Shown here: piece after piece, positions 1 to 12,700 of the stretch
Numbering within the stretch: position 1 is the stretch's first letter
How the letters are laid out: each line of letters begins with the position of its first letter
Assembly (NCBI RefSeq): GCF_932526225.1
Contig: NC_064048.1
Coordinates: 9,996,188-10,060,187, forward strand
Direction of reading: 5' to 3'
DNA: 64,000 nucleotides
Origin: Nematostella vectensis
Lineage: Eukaryota; Cnidaria; Anthozoa; Actiniaria; Edwardsiidae
Position numbers and translations under genes: made by a program
Notes under the pieces: generated by a model
Database searches by the model: none
What the model was told of the DNA's origin: nothing
The model's input: only the letters and a program-made list of their open reading frames with translations

Positions 1-386
1 ATTTTATTTTCCAAATTCACTGATAATATAGCAAAATCTTCCCTCAGTTAGACAATGAAATGAATGCTTTCCTTTTCGTATTTTTCTAGAATGACAAATT
101 GTCATCTCTGGGGACCCAGGGTGCGTGGAGATTGGGCACACAGAGAACGAGTGAGACAGCTTTCTTGCGCGCCCCTTGTGTGCCTGATCTCCGTGATGCC
201 CTGGGTCCCCCAGGATGACAAATTGTTGGCTGCCCGAGACATTGTTCTCACCTTTATCATTAAACAATATGTTTCCCACAGCAGTTAAATTCTGGGGGGC
301 ATCATTGTGCCACATCGCTGTGCCACATCATTGACTTTTTCTATGTTTATATTGTATTGTGTGCTTATATTCTTGTTTTCTTGCAG
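1..386. other. intron of SEC31 with a foldback repeat
   Basis: No exon was recognised here. Positions about 88-233 form an inverted repeat: AATGACAAATTGTCATC followed by GGGGACCCAGGG is mirrored by CCCTGGGTCCCCCAGG and ATGACAAATTGTT. This looks like a small foldback (MITE-like) element. A pyrimidine-rich tract and TTGCAG at 381-386 form the acceptor of the first SEC31 exon in the window. Confidence 0.5.
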
Positions 387-3300
387 AAATCGGCATTCCA
401 GCCACCTGCGGCCCAACAGCCTGCCTTCCAGCCACCTTCACCTCAGCCAACCCAGTTCTACAACCCTGCCTCCTACCAACCAAGTGCTCCCTCCTCCATG
501 CCAGCTCCAGTGCCCCTCCAGCCCTACAACACACCCATGCCACCCATCAGCAGCACCCCATACCAAGCCCCGCCCACTCAGCCACCTACTACCTTGACAA
601 CACCCTCCTGGTCCCAGCCTGCTCCTGTACCAAGCATGTACCAGCCTCAACCTCCAGGCATTATGCAGCCTCCCACGAGTATCCCCCCTTCACAGCCAAT
701 GGCACCACCCTCGTTCCCACCCAGCAGTATGGGTGGGTTCCCCCCTAGTTCCCAGCCTTCTATGTACAATCCAGGGCAGGTGCAGCCAGGTTACCCTGGG
801 GCCATGACTCCTGGAGCACCACCTCCTGGAGTGCCCTCACCTACAGGCCCCCCGCCATCTGGTCCCCCACCAACAGGGCCACCTGCAGGTGATGACTTAA
901 TTAATCACTTATGTCCCATTCCAAACACTACTTCATTCAGTCATGCAAAATGCAGGCATGAGTTTGTAAAACATGTTTTTCCTTTTTAATAAAGAGGGAA
1001 CAAATGATTTCACATAAAAGTTTTTTTTTAGAATTTTACAGATAGTAAGTAAATTTTACATGGATAAGTAACTAGTTGGCTTGTAAAAAGGAGATTTGTG
1101 AAATGTTTTTATTATCATAAATCAGAGGTGCGCTGTGCGCTTTGTAAGCTCTGCTGTTTATTTATTTATTTTATTCTATTTGTGTCTCAGGGGGTTCATG
1201 GAGCAATACTCACATGATGCCCAAGAGAAAGCCACAACAGGTGAGGCTAACCTGGAAGGGATGTGGGTATGGAGCATTTTCTATATTTATATATACTATA
1301 TATTGATCGCTCTAACTGTCATCAGATGGGGATCCTGAGTATTTGTCACAGTTTATGAGGATATGCATCTGTTTGGATTTAACCTTGTTAGTGATGTCTA
1401 ATCTTAAGCATATTCCTTCCCAGCCTTCTGACTACACTCCACCTCCACCCATCACCGCACCAATAGCCGGCGGACAAGAGCAGCCATCTCAGCACATGAA
1501 TGGTGAGAGGCCAGTAAGAAAAACCATGTGACGCACGCTACCGTGACCACCTTGACAAGTTTGGGAAATAAGCTTATAAGAATGAGAGAAACATTTATTT
1601 GAGAGATATACATACTTGACTAGCAAATCAGTGTGTCAATTGAAATGTTACAGTGCGCATTAAAACATGAAAGAATCCTGCTCACTAAGAAAATATATGT
1701 CAATCGAAACTGTGGTTTTCGCATGTTAATTGGCAAAGGTAGGGCTCATTGCACTATAAGGATGTTGGTTTGAAACTACTTCAGCAATCTGTTTGGAAGA
1801 ACCAGTCGCGATCTAATTGTTTATGTTGTTGATTAAAAGTACCCCAAATGGACTAGCCAACATGAATTGATGCCCTTGTTTGACAATGTTTTAAGCAGAT
1901 GCATAAGATACGATTGTATTGATCAGACATACAGGTATTTTAAAGCGCCCAGTTTCAAATACATCCATATGGCATCATCATCATCATTAATAATCATCTT
2001 CTAAATTTCAGGTACATATAACCAAGGGCCAAATGTCCCCCCTGGATCTAACATGGGTAATATGATGCCTCAGGGGGGTCCACCTGGTGCACCACCAAGC
2101 TTTGGTCCTTCACAATCACTGCAGACCCAGGTATACAATGAATGCGAGAGCGGTGGTAGCCCCTCCCCCTTGTCATGTGACTCCCTGTTGCCACTCCCCT
2201 ACAGGACAGTTACCACGGCAACATGGGTTATACAACAGCCTGGCCAGTACTATTCTAATGATATGGACTGGCACAAGAATAAGTGCTTCTAACCTGGACT
2301 CGGAAATATCATTAGAGAATCTTTGAATTTAGCCTGTGCAGTAAGCGATCCTTTGGCTTTCACGCCAGGTTTTGGAAACCTTCAAAGGTTCTGGAAACCT
2401 TCTTTTTCATTTTAGCCTACTGTATAATAAAGCGGGGAATAGAAAAGTCTAAACCATCCTCCCCTATGAACTGAAGTATGGTTACACTGTTGCTTTAGAG
2501 ATTGAACTCAAGAAAAGGAATGCTTGAAACTCACATCGCTTCACTTGTTGTGAACTTCAAAATTGTCATAAATTGTTTAAATACTTTAAACTTTAGTAAT
2601 TTTGACCTTGAATTAAACTAGTTAGATAAGTAATTATGACATTTATTGTAGTTGTTTGAATGCATGATTAAAGCACTTACTAAACCATCCTACATATCCA
2701 CCGCATAATTAACCCATCTTCCTGAGTGAAAGTAATATTGGGGAACCTCATGCTTGAGCTAGGAAAAATTGAAAAATAATATAAGATGCGATGTGATATC
2801 TTGTATACTTTATCCAAGTGTAGTAAAAAGAAAGAAACCAATTTGACATGAAATTGTTTACTGAATATCTAATTGAATTACTCTCTGCTATTTCAAGGTT
2901 ATAGTCAATGAGCAGCCTGTGCCGATATCTAAAATTACAACTCTCAACGTTTAACTTATATGTTCCATTTGTCTAAGTTTTCAAAGGTGTTTAATAAACA
3001 TGGATATTTTTTTAGTTCTTCCGCATGATTGTGAGATTTTTTGAAATTTTCGAAATCGCTCCTTATCCACCCAAGTGCCCCTATAACTTGTTGTACGCAG
3101 AAGGTGTTTGCCATCAATACACCGAATCACTTACACGGTGCACATGCATATCCATTCATTTGTCATATTCATTTATGTAGATAAGACCATGTAACCCAAT
3201 GCTTAACAATAAACACTCTTGTTTAACCTGGCTTTGGCCCTAGGTTTGGTCTCTAAAATTATAATTTTATTCATAAACCCATCCTTATTGTTTACGTTGT

Positions 3301-6277
3301 GTCGAAAATTGAATCATGGATCATATTGGTCATGGAACATTATGGACAAAGATAGCATGCCTTCCTTCATCACTACTCCTTTATCACATGCGTGCTGTGG
3401 AGAATTGAGTAATGGATCAAAAATAAAGATGGCATGTCATTTATCTCACCACCTATATCACATACATGATGTGGGTAATTGAGTCATGGATCAATTAACG
3501 TCTTGCATAACAGCATCGTAACATCATTGGCTCACCCCATTGGACCATTCCTGCTCGTATCACTTGCATGGTATGGAGAACTAAATCACAGGTCGGTCGC
3601 ACGTGTTGACCCCACCCATATCCCTCGTACGTGCATAAGGACACAGGAGAAGGTTTGATCCACTTGTTGTTATGGTTGTGGTGCTGGCGTACTGTGTTTA
3701 TTGTATATGTTACGATTTGAATATTGAGTCTGATAAAAAATATATATATTACCTCAGGCCTTTAATTCCATTTAGATTACCAAGTGTTAAAGTGTTTTTA
3801 AGCTTGTAAAATGTCGATTAACGCTTGAATTTTTAAATATTAAAATATTAACAGGATTAAACCTGAAAAGCGTCCATTTCTAAATCTGATATCCCATTTG
3901 GCTTGTCGAGTGTTAGACTGTTTCATGTCTAATGATTTTACTGTACGTTTTCCTTATAAGGAACAGGAAGTAATCAAGGAACCAATCCCAGCTGAGCATG
4001 CCGTGCTTCAAGAGACGTTTAATGGCCTCGTCCAGAAATGCAAAGTAACTGCTAACAACCCTGTAAGTACAATGGGAGCCTAGGTGGCGCAGTTGGCAGA
4101 GCGTCGCTCTGTAGTGCCTGTGCCTCTCACCACTGGGTTCTGGGTTCGATTCCCGGTTCCGACGTGAGTAGAGTTAGTTGGTCTTGCCTTTGCTCCGAGG
4201 GTTTTTCTCCGGGTTCTCCGGTTTTCATCCCTCCACAAAACCAACAATTTCGATCTTAGCTGTGATCCGTGGTCAGACATGAGTTGTATGCCGGCTGCCT
4301 GAGGCGCCTTCCTACGTGCCTTCAACTCGACCACGTCTGAATCTGCGCTCTCGTAATTCAGCTTCCCAGCTGCAATGAAAGTGATTAGCTACTCAAATTT
4401 ATTTTATTTTATTTTATTTATTTAATAAGCATACCGCCTCCCCTCCCGTGAACACGACCTATTAGTACTAGCAAATACCCATTTCAGAAGTGAATGAAAT
4501 CCTCTTTAATCACTGTGAATTTCAATCCATCCAACAACTAAAACAGCACACCAAGAGGAAACTAGATGAAGTATCCAAGCGACTTGAAGGGCTATACGAC
4601 AAGCTGCGCGAGCAAAAGGTGGGCGAAAGTCACTGTTATATAATAGCGATATGATGCATAGATCGTATCGTGACTGCATTATCGCATGACTCACTTGATG
4701 CTCTATTGTGATGTCATTGTAACTCACATTGTGTCAGCATAATGGCGCCTTGGTTTACATGAAACTCACATGGTACTTAACCATAATGGCGCCGTGACTC
4801 ACATGGTACTTTACCATAATGGCGCCGTGACTCACATGATACTTTGCCATTATTGCTCCGTGACCCGCATGATACTTTGCCATAACGGCACCGTGACTCA
4901 CATGATACTTTGCCATTATTGCGCCGTGACTCACATGATACTTTGCCATTATTGCGCCGTGACTCGCATGATACTTTGCCATAATGGCACCGTGACTCAC
5001 ATGATACTTTGCCATTATTGCGCCGTGACTCACATGATACTTTGCCATTATTGCGCCGTGACTAACATGATACTTTGCCATAATGGCACCGTGACTCACA
5101 TGATACTTTGCCATTATTGCGCCGTGACTCACATGATACTTTGCCATAATGGCACCGTGGTTTACATGATACTCAAATGGTACTTTAACATAATGGCGCC
5201 GTAGTTTACATGATACTCACATGATACTTTATAACAATGGTGCCGTGGTTTACATGATACTCATATGATACTTAACCATAATTGCGCCGTGACTCCCATG
5301 ATGCATTGCTATAATGGCTCCGTAAAAAACTTGTTGCTTGATTAATAGTATCGCATGGCAATCCCACACTATCCCTCTTACCTTACTGATTAATGCTTGT
5401 TTGATCCTCCCACAGCTCTCCAAGCCGATCTTGCAAGGTCTTCACGAGATAGCTTACGGTATGTCTCCCCTTTGATCGATCATCCATTTTTTACCGTCCC
5501 ACTCGACCCTAATGATACTTAATGAAAAATTAACGGGAAGGAAATTTTAAAAGAAATAAGTGGAAGCTTAAATCCAGACATATATCTCTCTGATGAGAAT
5601 CCGTATAAGAACTAGGCAACCTAAGGACAATTGCATGCTGATATGTAAAAATGTCTAAGTTACTAGAAATTTGATTGGCCAAGACACACGTAACACGTGA
5701 AACAAAATGTTGCATAACATTCAAGTATTTTAAAAGTTTTTTTTTTAATGTATAAGTTAACTTTTCAGAAAATTTTTTGTTTATTTTCTTTCAAAATTAA
5801 GACAAGTAAAAACTCTTTTTCTTGCTTCTTTTGACCCCATAATATCACCAATAATTACATAAAGTTCCTGTGTGGGGAAAGCTATGATAAAGCTTTTTGC
5901 CACAGAACAATGGGACTTTCTCTAGTTATTGCATGGATAATTACTTTAAGGTTTTCTTTAATGTACGTTACTCTGTGTATCATAATTAAGTAAATATGTA
6001 ATTTACGATGCACATGAGCACTTATGATTTTATTAAAGGCTATTCCAGAAGGCAGTGCTTCAAAATCAATGCCTGTATCCGCGTGTGCGAAATTTAAGAG
6101 CCCTGATACTAACATTAGTTTGACCACCATCTGATTGCAGCTTGTCAAAGCACCGATTATCCACGTGGTCTGATGGCACACACGGGACTTATATCCAGCG
6201 GTAGCTTCTCTGAGATCAGCACTTTCATGCCTGGCCTCAAGTCGCTCATGCAGATCGCAACGCAACTTAGAGTTTAG
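387..6277 (+). CDS. SEC31A: SEC31, COPII coat outer subunit, C-terminal part (5' end outside window)
   Basis: SEC31 pairs with SEC13 to build the outer cage of COPII vesicles that leave the endoplasmic reticulum. Eight exons are visible: 387-888, 1191-1240, 1424-1502, 2012-2130, 3961-4062, 4547-4618, 5416-5458 and 6141-6277 (TAG). Phases run 0,1,0,1,0,0,0,1 and all joins stay open, giving 367 codons. The first exon is Pro/Gln-rich, as in the SEC31 region that contacts SEC23. The peptides SWSNTHMMPKRKPQQ and DYTPPPPITAPI match the conserved stretch after the proline-rich region. The end (KEPIPAEHAVLQETF, TKRKLDEVSKRLEGLYDKL, GLMAHTGLISSGSFSEISTF) is the C-terminal alpha-solenoid domain of SEC31. 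The exon at 3961 could instead start at 3967, since both AAG and CAG acceptors keep phase. The WD40 N-terminal half lies left of the window. Confidence 0.95.
2204..2254 (+). other. possible alternative last exon or cryptic exon of SEC31
   Basis: CCCCTACAG at 2195-2203 is a good acceptor in phase with the exon ending at 2130. After it the frame reads DSYHGNMGYTTAWPVLF and then stops. No counterpart is known to me in SEC31, so this may be a cryptic exon that would truncate the protein before its C-terminal domain. It is shown only by the motif and the open frame. Confidence 0.25.
4073..4424 (+). mobile_element. tRNA-derived SINE
   Basis: This SINE starts ten bases after the donor of the exon ending at 4062. 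It has an A-box-like TGGCGCAGTTGG near 4083 and a B box GGTTCGATTCC near 4144, so the head is tRNA-derived and has an internal RNA polymerase III promoter. The body contains TTTCTCCGGGTTCTCCGG, similar to the conserved central domain seen in several cnidarian SINEs. The tail is an A/T-rich TTTTA repeat at about 4398-4424. The 5' and 3' ends do not pair as an acceptor stem, so it is not a working tRNA. Related remnants lie at about 12150-12245 and 28008-28110. Confidence 0.8.
4757..5312. repeat. 33-bp minisatellite, about 16 copies, in a SEC31 intron
   Basis: The unit contains TGATACTTTGCCATAATGGC and CCGTGACTCACA. Copies alternate between CCATAATGGCACCG and CCATTATTGCGCCG variants, which suggests growth by multi-unit duplication. 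The flanking copies near 5150-5310 are more divergent. Because 33 is a multiple of 3, long open frames appear on both strands (an 11-residue repeat), but these are a by-product of the repeat. Confidence 0.9.
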
Positions 6278-7102
6278 GTCAAAATAGGAATTCTCTTTAC
6301 TGGAGTAATATGTTCCCTGTTGTATGTTGAGGAGAATCTGAAGTCTACTAGGTATTTTCAATTTAATTTCAAAATGTGAATTCTCTTTACTGGAATATGT
6401 TCCCCATTGATGTGGTGGGGAGATTCTATATTTTATCAAGTCACTCTCATCTTAGTTATAGATTGAGGAATCAGTATCTCCAATTATTTTTTTCAAAATA
6501 CCCAGATAGTCGTGTTTACCTTTGAAATGAATTTGGATACCAAAATTGGTAGTCGACCCTGCGGGATCGAGTACTGACTTTTGGTGATCCAGTTTATTTT
6601 TTATATAGTTATCTGTGAAATTTCATTATTGATTGCCTCGGTTCACCCGTGAATGTAGATTACTAGTTGATTACAGAATGGTACTTTCTGTCGTAGTTAA
6701 TCAGTTGACTTGACTCTTTATCTTTATAAATCACCTACACAAATCTAAGGCTAGGGAATCCCCTAGGATATAACGCAGTAGACAGTCAAAAGCTTTAGAG
6801 AGACACTTTGTCATCACACGAATTCCCTTTTCATTTTGAGGAAGCCAGAACTTCTACATCAGTACTCGCCACCCCTAGAACAATTTCAAGACCATGATTA
6901 TTTTTTATGTGTGTACTTATAGGTACTTAGAGGTCAATTGCGTATGCATGTAAACCCTTCAAGAGGATGGTGATTTAAAGATGTTATAAAATTCTAACGG
7001 AAAACGAGACATCATGAGATTTTGTCGTTTGTTTGGGATTTGAAGGATTTAAAAGCTTTTTAACAAATTAAGGAGATTTTTGAGCCCTGGCATTGTAAAG
7101 TA

Positions 7103-8151
7103 CAGTGGAACCTGGATTTTACGATAACCCCGATTTTACGATAACCCCGATTTTACGATAGCGTTCCGTTCTCCCGGTGGGATTACAGTGTAATGTATAA
7201 GAAATCGCCTCGATCTTACGATATTCTCGATTTTACAATACAAATCCGTTCTCCCAATCGTAATTCTGACCTCCATACAATGATATTACTGATTCTGTCT
7301 ACCAACATAGAGGGTAAAGCTCAAGACACCACACATGTAAAGTACAGTTAATTCCCTTGATTTGCACTGCGCACCCCTTCTGCGCATAGTGGCGTGCGCT
7401 GTTTGTTCGAATTTTCCGGTATTAAGTGTGCGCGCGCGCCACAGTTGTACAAGAAAACAAAGCAAAAGGCGCGCGTTTTTTACTTAAAATCGCTTTGACA
7501 AAAAAACGAAGTCGGTTACCCCCATGTATTATTTGCTCAAATAGTTTACCGTATAAATAGTGGCAAAAACAGTGTCTTTTAGTGCGATCTCTTAAAATGT
7601 GATTTGTTTTGAACGTTTGCTACTACGGGTTTTTGTTTAGGAGATCGGATTTTGGCAGCTCGACAAATAGAACTTAATTTTCTAAAGACTATAGGCACTA
7701 CTTTTGAAAATTTAGAGTTGTCAATTTTCCTCGCACGATCAGTATAAACGCGTCAAAATTACGCCCTTCTGTTTTGAAAACGAGGTCGGTTACCCCCAAT
7801 TTTTTTTTTGAAAGCCCTTAACTTCAATATTGTTTATTCCAAGTTTTAAAAAAAATCGGGGTTGTAGAACTATTTCAAGGGAATTACCTTAATCGATTTT
7901 TTGATTTGACAGATATTGTTTAATGCAGATTATAGTCTTACGTAGAGTAACTTTTACAGTCTTAAACGGAGTCCAGTTACAATATTATTAACTTGTGAAA
8001 GCTGATAATTAACCCTACCTCGCCACAACGATATTTTCAGTGGATTTTTCTTTATATCGTAAAATCCAGGACCACTTTGTAACGATACCTCCATTTTACG
8101 ATACATTTTTTTTTCTCCCCCGGGCCATATCGTAGAATCCAGGTTCCACTG
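7103..8151. mobile_element. non-autonomous pogo/Tigger-like DNA element
   Basis: The ends are inverted repeats: the left end reads CAGTGGAACCTGGATTTTAC and the right end, on the other strand, reads CAGTGGAACCTGGATTCTAC. TA dinucleotides flank both ends (7101-7102 and 8152-8153), the target duplication used by Tc1/mariner and pogo elements. Repeated CGATTTTACGATAACC motifs follow the left end, and the right end has similar subterminal copies. No transposase frame is present, so it must have been moved in trans. Confidence 0.8.
7347..7893. mobile_element. foldback element nested in the pogo-like element
   Basis: TTAATTCCCTTGATTT at the left is mirrored by TTTCAAGGGAATTACCTTAA at the right. The interior has no long reading frame. 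It repeats GAGGTCGGTTACCCCCA-like and GAAGTCGGTTACCCCCA segments. The position inside the pogo-like element implies later insertion. Confidence 0.55.
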
Positions 8152-8441
8152 TAATAAATGGAGTCTAGAAGTTTGCTAAAAATGCAAATATCAGCATACA
8201 CGAATGCTCGATGATCTAGCGTACTTTGCGGACGCTGGTTCCTTGAGCATGGCATACACCCAGCTATTTTGAAAAACATCGCCCACTCTGTCCCGCCCTT
8301 TAGGCGCGCTGCCAAAGTATCACAGCAAGGTTAAGCACGCCAGAAGAGAATCCAGGGAACACATCGCAGAAGAAATGGGTACTCTCTTTTCTTCAACGGA
8401 CACTGAGCGAGCCTGGGTACGAGGCGGAACGTGTGTGTAGC

Positions 8442-8676
8442 GTTGCAGAATGGTCCTCGTTGCAGAAGTGTCTAACCAATCAGATTTTCTCAGCTATATT
8501 ATTAACAAACGACCGTTCTGCCATACCAAACTCGATCCCAGGGAAGAAGAGGGAAGACTGTTCTGCCACTAGATCCCAGTGTCACACGTGTGGTATTCTA
8601 ACAAGGTCTATGATTGGACACATGTAGTTCTATCTGATTGGTTAGACACCTTAACCACAAGGACAGTTCTGCAACG
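8442..8676. mobile_element. foldback MITE with inverted arms of about 45 bp
   Basis: The left arm contains GTTGCAGAATGGTCC and GTGTCTAACCAATCAGA. The right arm contains TCTGATTGGTTAGACACC and GGACAGTTCTGCAAC, its reverse complement with mismatches. No coding content is visible. A second inverted repeat follows directly at 8690-8775 (CATTCTCGTTCCCAAAGCTC against GAGCTCTGGGGACGAGAATG). Confidence 0.7.
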
Positions 8677-9777
8677 GTACATGTGTGTGCCGGTCCATTC
8701 TCGTTCCCAAAGCTCCTCCGCTGTTGTGTGTCGGGAAACATGACCGAGGAGCTCTGGGGACGAGAATGTGTGCCGGTCGAATTTTCTACAGCTGAAAAAG
8801 TCAGAGATTGGAGGTTCCAATTACTTCGATTTTCAGCTGCGAGCTCTTGTCAATAACTTTCAATTGCTTAACCGCTTTTTGGCTTACATCAACTGACGAA
8901 TTCCATTTGGTGCCGTTTGATTGGTCAGTACCTCACAGAGAGGTTCGTGATTGGTCAGTACTTCACAGAGAGGTTCGTGATTGGACTAGCCAGAGAAAAT
9001 TCGCAGAATATCGATAACCGCACATAAAAAATAGTAAAATAATCGATACGGCTGTAGAAAATAACTTTATTGAAATTCCATAGTATAATTTTTATCTTTA
9101 GAAAGCCTTGTTAATCTGACATAACGACAAAAGCAAGAGACCATCATGGTCTCTTGGCCAAAAGTCAATTGATAGATTCCCTCAAAAATTCTCTTCCGTT
9201 TCAACCGCCCCCATCCCAGTATGGTTTGGTCAATTTGGATGCGTTTCTCCCATTTCTCGCCTCTCGAATAACTCCCTTTTAATCTGCCCGGTCCCAGGCA
9301 TTTTTAGTCAGTTTCCTGACCTTGGAGATAAACCATGAGATGGTCTGGAACGAGCTCTTCTTTGAAGTTATGACATTTGTCATCCACAGGTAGTCCGATC
9401 AGAAACCGGGCAAAAACGCCTGGGCTAGGCTGCCTTTGAGTGACTTTTGAATAATATGGAAGCGTATATTATTGAAGCACTCCTCGTTTCTCATATTAAA
9501 TCCCTCCAGCCCAGTTCGTGGGGCAAAATTGAAGTGCCTCTTGGACAACATGGGGTGCGTATCTCCCATTTGTTGCTATCTGAGCCACTACCGTACCACG
9601 GTCTTGTTGCCAGTGAAGTTCAAAGTTGAGGGATCTGATCTCGTACGAGGGCAATGTGAGTACTGATATGGAGAGGGTAGGACGCTTTGGTGAGATCCAC
9701 TTGGAGTATCTACAACAAAATGAAAAGCTCAGTATTTGAAAGCCCAAATTAAAGAATGTCGATCTACCACTCCTTTA

Positions 9778-12700
9778 TTATTGTTCACAATTGAAAATCC
9801 GTTGATTAATTTGAACTGTTACTAGCACCACAGCATCATCACCACCTACCTGCACTTCTTCATCCAATCCAAGCGTTACATATTGCTGACCAGAACTCCC
9901 AAAATACGACTCCGCCTGTCCCTCTCCTGCCCTGCTCTGTGGCCCCTCTGCCTTGCTCTGTGATGGTGGAAACGCCGCCACGTCTACACGGATGACAAAA
10001 CTATGTTGCTGTTGCACGCAGACCACTCCATGTGTTGGATGGATGTATGTGTTGCGGCGAAGACTGATCTTTCCCGTGACATTGTTGTAAAGGATGATGA
10101 TGTCCAGGCCATACAGGAACCCAGTCCACCTCCAGCAGTACTGCGAACAAATGAAGGCTTAGCTACAATACATGACCTACAATCCCAGCCTAGCTCCATG
10201 CGATTTCCTGAACTGCGAGGCAGCGTGGTGCCTGGAATAAGCTCACACATGATTTCTTCCTGTGACGTCACAACTCTTACTTATCACAGGAAGCCCGATC
10301 ACAAACTAGGGTAAGATTGCTTGGGACTTGGTTGCTATATGCTAGACAAAACATGCTGTCGCAACTATCAACAGAGTCGGCTAGTATCAATGTAAAAAAA
10401 AAAAAAAACACAGTGAACAACCATCCAAGTCACGCCTTCCCCTCCTCCCCCTCCTCTCCCCCTTCTTCTTTTCTCTTCCATCTCTCAACTCCATGCTAAG
10501 TTACACATACACGAGTGTTTCTCTCCAGGATTCGCCCATATCTCTGAGCGATCAAGTTGAACTTGTCAACGGTCATCTCTGTTGAAGGTCCCGTATCTAA
10601 GTTTTGGTAGACTGTGAGCATGCGAGTCCATTGGGCCTTGTACAGCGGATGCAACCAATCTACAATAAAGAAAACAATGGCTCTTAATACACCTCAATAC
10701 ACACAGCTTTGCTGAGCAAAGCTGTCAACTCGCCCGCTTTAGAAGGGTGTCACAAGATTTTGGACCTCATCACCTAAGCCTAATTTTTGTGAGAATGTTT
10801 ATGGCTTTTTTCACATATTAACTGTATTTCACCCGATTTCACACGATTTCTGTCCAAGTTGGGTTGACAGCTATGGCTGAGCCCCCCGCCCCCTTCCCTT
10901 GTTGAGGCCATGGATTCGCTAGAAAGGGAAAAAGAAGAGAAGAAAGAAAAACATACCCTGGGGAAGCACATTGTCATTCTCTAATAGCTGTACCGATCTC
11001 GCGTCATTGATCACGTGTTCCAGCCGCACTGCCCTAAATCAAACAATCAATAAAGAACTCTCTCTGGTACTTCTAGCTTGCCACATGTGGCGCACTTATT
11101 GAAGATACCTAGAACATGCGAAAGACAATCAACCATTCATTGATTGCAAACATTGAGGGTACGCAATTCAAACCAGTACAATGCACCTTATCCCCCTTCC
11201 TCAGAATGAAAGAAAGCCATCAGAAACATAAATTAATAGATGTAGATGTTGTAGGTTTTTTATTATTGGTACCATATATCTTTTGTTACATAGGTTGTTT
11301 CAACCAATAAATTTCTGTATTTCGTATTTTCTTTCCTTGTACACATATACAAAAAATGTGCTTTGCAACAGCCTTTTGTACCTTTTTTTGGTGGGTTTAA
11401 GAGTAAATAAAGAAGCTGTTCCTTGTTATGGAATCTAATATTGTCTTTTTTCAGAAAATTTCTTTCCTAAGGTTATCATAAATGGGACACCTCAGTAGGA
11501 AGTGCCACTCGTCTTCTGTTTCGTTTAAGTAACATTGCAGGCAGAGTCTTTCCTCCGGGCTGCGGTATAGTCTGGAGTACCGTCCAGCCTCTATGGCCTG
11601 CTATGGCATTCTATGATATATTAAACCCAAGGAAGTGATTTGGACTCAATAGCAGGTTGTTGTAGTACCTGAATGCAGGGACAAATGGCTTGCCTTCATC
11701 ACTTTCCAGCAGGGACGTATCAGTCAGCTGGTTTCTCTGCTGTAGGAATCCTGTCGCTACCCCTCTAAGGTCCTTTCGCTGACCCTCCCAAGAGGGGTGG
11801 AGCTTAATGTAGGTCCACATTACAAGGAGAGTGTACAAGTCAACTTCAATCTGCATGACGAACAGGTTGGGGGATTTGATAACTTGTTCCATCAGATCGA
11901 TGCTGTAGTAGAACAGATAATCAAACTCAGGTTAATGAGGGTTCCGCTCTATTTTATCATTACACAGTACTTTTGGGCATATCAAAAGGTGGTACTACAC
12001 AAAGTTGATTACACTACCCTTGGAAGTGCAGCTGTCAAAAGTGTTGCTCTGTATTGCCTTGGCCTCTCAGCACTGAGCTGAAGGTTCCATTCACAGTTCA
12101 AAGGTAAGTTTAAAAAGCTGGTTCTCACCTTTTGCTCAGAAGGTTTTATTCTATGGGCTCTTAATGTAGGTTTCCCTCTTCTCCTCAAAAAGCAACAATT
12201 GTGATCTAAGCTGAGTTCTGTGGTAAGACATAGCTTTTTTAAGTTATCTTATTTCTTCGACTCAACTATGTTGTAGCAGTACACCTCTCATAAAGTGAGG
12301 GCAATAAGGGTGAGTAGCTTCCCATTATATCTATTTTAGTTATCAGTAGCCTTACCTCATGTTCTGTAGTAGTTGCACTGTCCATGACGAGCAAATGCGT
12401 CTCTCGAACCACTGCATACATCTCTTCTCTACTGCCAACTCTCCGTACACTTGTGCTGCAGCATAGTATGCGCATACAGTGCTGGCGTTGATTGTCTCAA
12501 GCATTGCATCACAACACTGCATATTCAGACTGTCCTATTGAATAACATTAAGATGTGCACGGTTATGTCAACCTGTTTCTGATAGTCAAACAAACAAAAT
12601 GATATTCAAGAAAAATATTCAACATAAACATCTGGAGAAGTCCAATTTGTATGAAACACCTGGCATTTAAAATCACTTTACAAGGACAAAATGTCAAAAT

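Larger units (their letters stand above)
6278..9777. other. intergenic region between SEC31 and GMCL1 3' ends
   Basis: The two genes converge here. No coding exon was recognised. The stretch holds a pogo-like DNA element (7103-8151) with a nested element, a foldback element (8442-8676), an inverted repeat (8690-8775) and a direct duplication near 8921-8985. The short open frames in it are not supported by any family resemblance. Near 9774-9779 the - strand shows AATAAA overlapping the GMCL1 stop codon. Confidence 0.6.

Noticed and set aside
4073-4165. Functional tRNA gene
   Set aside because: A and B boxes are present, but the ends do not form an acceptor stem and a SINE body and tail follow.
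4755-5204. Open frames of 130 and 144 codons on both strands
   Set aside because: They come from a 33-bp tandem repeat whose length is a multiple of three; the peptide is an 11-residue repeat with no resemblance to a protein family.
9447-9747. Overlapping small frames before GMCL1
   Set aside because: Both strands open over short lengths with no family signal; most likely chance.
11611-11668. Stop codon after LLLSPNHFLGFNIS as a truncated GMCL1
   Set aside because: GCATTCAG|GTACTA at 11669 is a donor, and the next exon at 11033 continues the conserved sequence in phase.
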